A program made the translations under genes and the position numbers. Positions 62,621 through 64,000 of a stretch of DNA of 64,000 nt are shown here, piece by piece. Origin of the DNA: Nymphaea colorata. Its lineage: Eukaryota; Streptophyta; Magnoliopsida; Nymphaeales; Nymphaeaceae. Below the pieces are notes generated by a model, which was not told where the DNA came from, searched no databases, and was given only the letters and a program-made list of their open reading frames with translations. Within the stretch, counting starts at the first letter, position 1, and every line of letters begins with the position of its first letter. The stretch lies in contig NC_045144.1 of the NCBI RefSeq assembly GCF_008831285.2, positions 18,863,716-18,927,715 of the forward strand, read 5' to 3'.

Positions 62621-62980
62621 ATCTGAATCATATCAAATATATCTTTATTCATATCCATTTTTCCGATATTCACATTTGAATTCGGATTTGAGTCTGAATA
62701 AGGAAAATTCATATCCTAATCTGAATCCAAAATTTAATTTTACGATTCGAATCCGAATTTTGAACCAGATTTTGCCAATTTTTAAAATTTAATAGCATTA
62801 GATAAAGGATATTTATTTAAAAATGAATCTGATCTGAATCCGAATATGATAGGATGTCATTTATTAAATCTGAATCCTATTCAATTTCTTAATCCGATAT
62901 TTAATTTTTTTTTCATATCCGATTTTTTCGGATCTGATCGATCAGATATCCGATTCCAATCAGATATATTGACATCCCTA
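62621..62980. mobile_element. Relic of the agggatgtcaa hAT-like family
   Basis: Ends cagatatattgacatcccta. It is nearly collinear with 16063-16377, including gccaattttt.aaaatttaat followed by agcattagata, gatgtcatttattaaat and catatccgattttttcg. The left terminus is missing or eroded, so no target duplication can be tested. It sits about 320 bp upstream of the pseudouridine synthase start. Confidence 0.65.
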
Positions 62981-63908
62981 AATTTCCACCCAGCCATATG
63001 AAAGCATAGATCAAACTAGTGATGTCGGACTGGGTTTAAGAGGTCCAAACAGCTCAGGGTTTAAACCTACCTTGGAATTTAGATGGGAAGTCCGACATCT
63101 ATCAATTGAAGTACAACACATTGATTATATACTAATTCATAAAAATAATGTGTATAGGAAATCGAGCTTTCACGAGCTTGCTAACCTGACGTTATGCCCC
63201 TCAAAGCTAAACTAGTCCATATGTGAGGTTCCGCCAATCTAACTTACCCAAACTCTATCTCAGGTGGAGTTTGACTCTAATATGAAATTCTTAAAAACTG
63301 GATCTGGATCAGAATCTAGATCTAGATCTTATATGAGGTTCAGTTGCTCACTTTTGTGATACCAATTGTTTGTCGCTTTTTTTGTGATATGAAACCGTGT
63401 TGGGATAGTTTCAATTTTTGCTAAAAATTACTTATAATGCTTAAAACTATTGAATTGAAAATATATATGTATGTAAATTGAGTTTTATAAAATGGGTTTA
63501 TTTAACTGTTTTAGATCTACCCACCCTAAAATTTGATTTACACATTCACTTTTTTTTTTTTAGTTTTAATCATGAACACAATTCGTCGATAAAAGTAGTT
63601 TTGGCTTGCCATAAAAGTTCCACGGTATTTAAGTATCTCAATTGAACAATCTCTCTTTTTCTCTGGAAGCTAGTAAATACTAAATAATTATATTTTAGAC
63701 GGGTAAAGAATAAATTCAACTCTTGATATTTTTAGATCGACGTTTGAGACGATAAATAAAAATAAAAAGGTAGAAACCAATATCAAATGTGAAAAATGCA
63801 TAATAAACTTTTTCTATGTTTTCTCTCAATCATCTACCTAAAAAGAAACAAATCAAAACAGATATTGTTTTTTATCCACCGAGCATTCAAGTGTATTACA
63901 TCTAATAG

Positions 63909-63946
<38 letters not shown>
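63909..63946. repeat. (TTA)n microsatellite
   Basis: About twelve TTA/ATT units. Confidence 0.95.
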
Positions 63947-63949
<3 letters not shown>

Positions 63950-64000
63950 AAGTTACCTCTCTCACTGACAGGGTCATTTAATTTATGGACGGTTGAAAGA

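Larger units (their letters stand above)
62317..64000. other. Upstream region of the pseudouridine synthase gene and intergenic DNA
   Basis: 62317-62600 is GC-richer and is the likely promoter/leader of the minus-strand gene. The frames at 62356-62679 and 62174-62398 do not resemble proteins. A transposon relic follows at about 62621-62980. Beyond it the DNA is AT-rich with a (TTA)n run near the end. No gene is seen. Confidence 0.65.

Overview
The window is nuclear DNA from a land plant, almost certainly a flowering plant. It is AT-rich and holds five widely spaced genes, four of them split by introns. One gene is a CC-type glutaredoxin, a class restricted to land plants. The intergenic DNA is full of (TA)n and (GA)n microsatellites, short non-autonomous DNA transposons and local tandem duplications. 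I see no prokaryotic, organellar or viral gene. The plant lineage cannot be fixed from this sequence alone.

Layout: 1-4131 is intergenic, with a hAT-like element full of GAGCTCGAG-type words. 4132-10498 (minus) is a five-exon RLCK-VII/PBL27-like receptor-like cytoplasmic kinase. 10499-18491 is intergenic and repeat-bearing. 18492-22113 (plus) is an eight-exon type II membrane protein that looks like a fucosyltransferase-superfamily enzyme. 22114-24060 is intergenic. About 24060-34841 (plus) is a CID-domain (RPRD1/CREPT-like) pre-mRNA regulator with a 3.3 kb 5'-UTR intron. 34842-41630 is intergenic. 41822-42196 (plus) is a single-exon ROXY-type CC glutaredoxin with a TATA box. 42197-49771 is intergenic and includes a complete hAT-type insertion with 8-bp target duplications. 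49772-62299 (minus) is a 12-exon RluA-family RNA pseudouridine synthase (plant RNA pseudouridine synthase 7 type) whose introns are packed with repeats. 62300-64000 is its upstream region and further intergenic DNA.

The genes have unrelated jobs (immune or hormone kinase signalling, Golgi glycosylation, RNA polymerase II CTD biology, redox control of transcription, RNA modification) and show no cluster logic. Every splice model was built by joining exons so that the reading frame and family motifs continue without a break.

The most interesting observations are about gene structure: two apparent GC-AG introns in two genes; a 5' splice-donor region present in three tandem copies in the pseudouridine synthase gene; a MITE inserted into one copy of an intronic tandem duplication, with the empty site kept in the other copy; a hAT insertion with perfect 8-bp target duplications plus related relics; and GA/CT-dinucleotide leaders at four of the five genes. 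I found no convincing evidence of a wholly new biological system.
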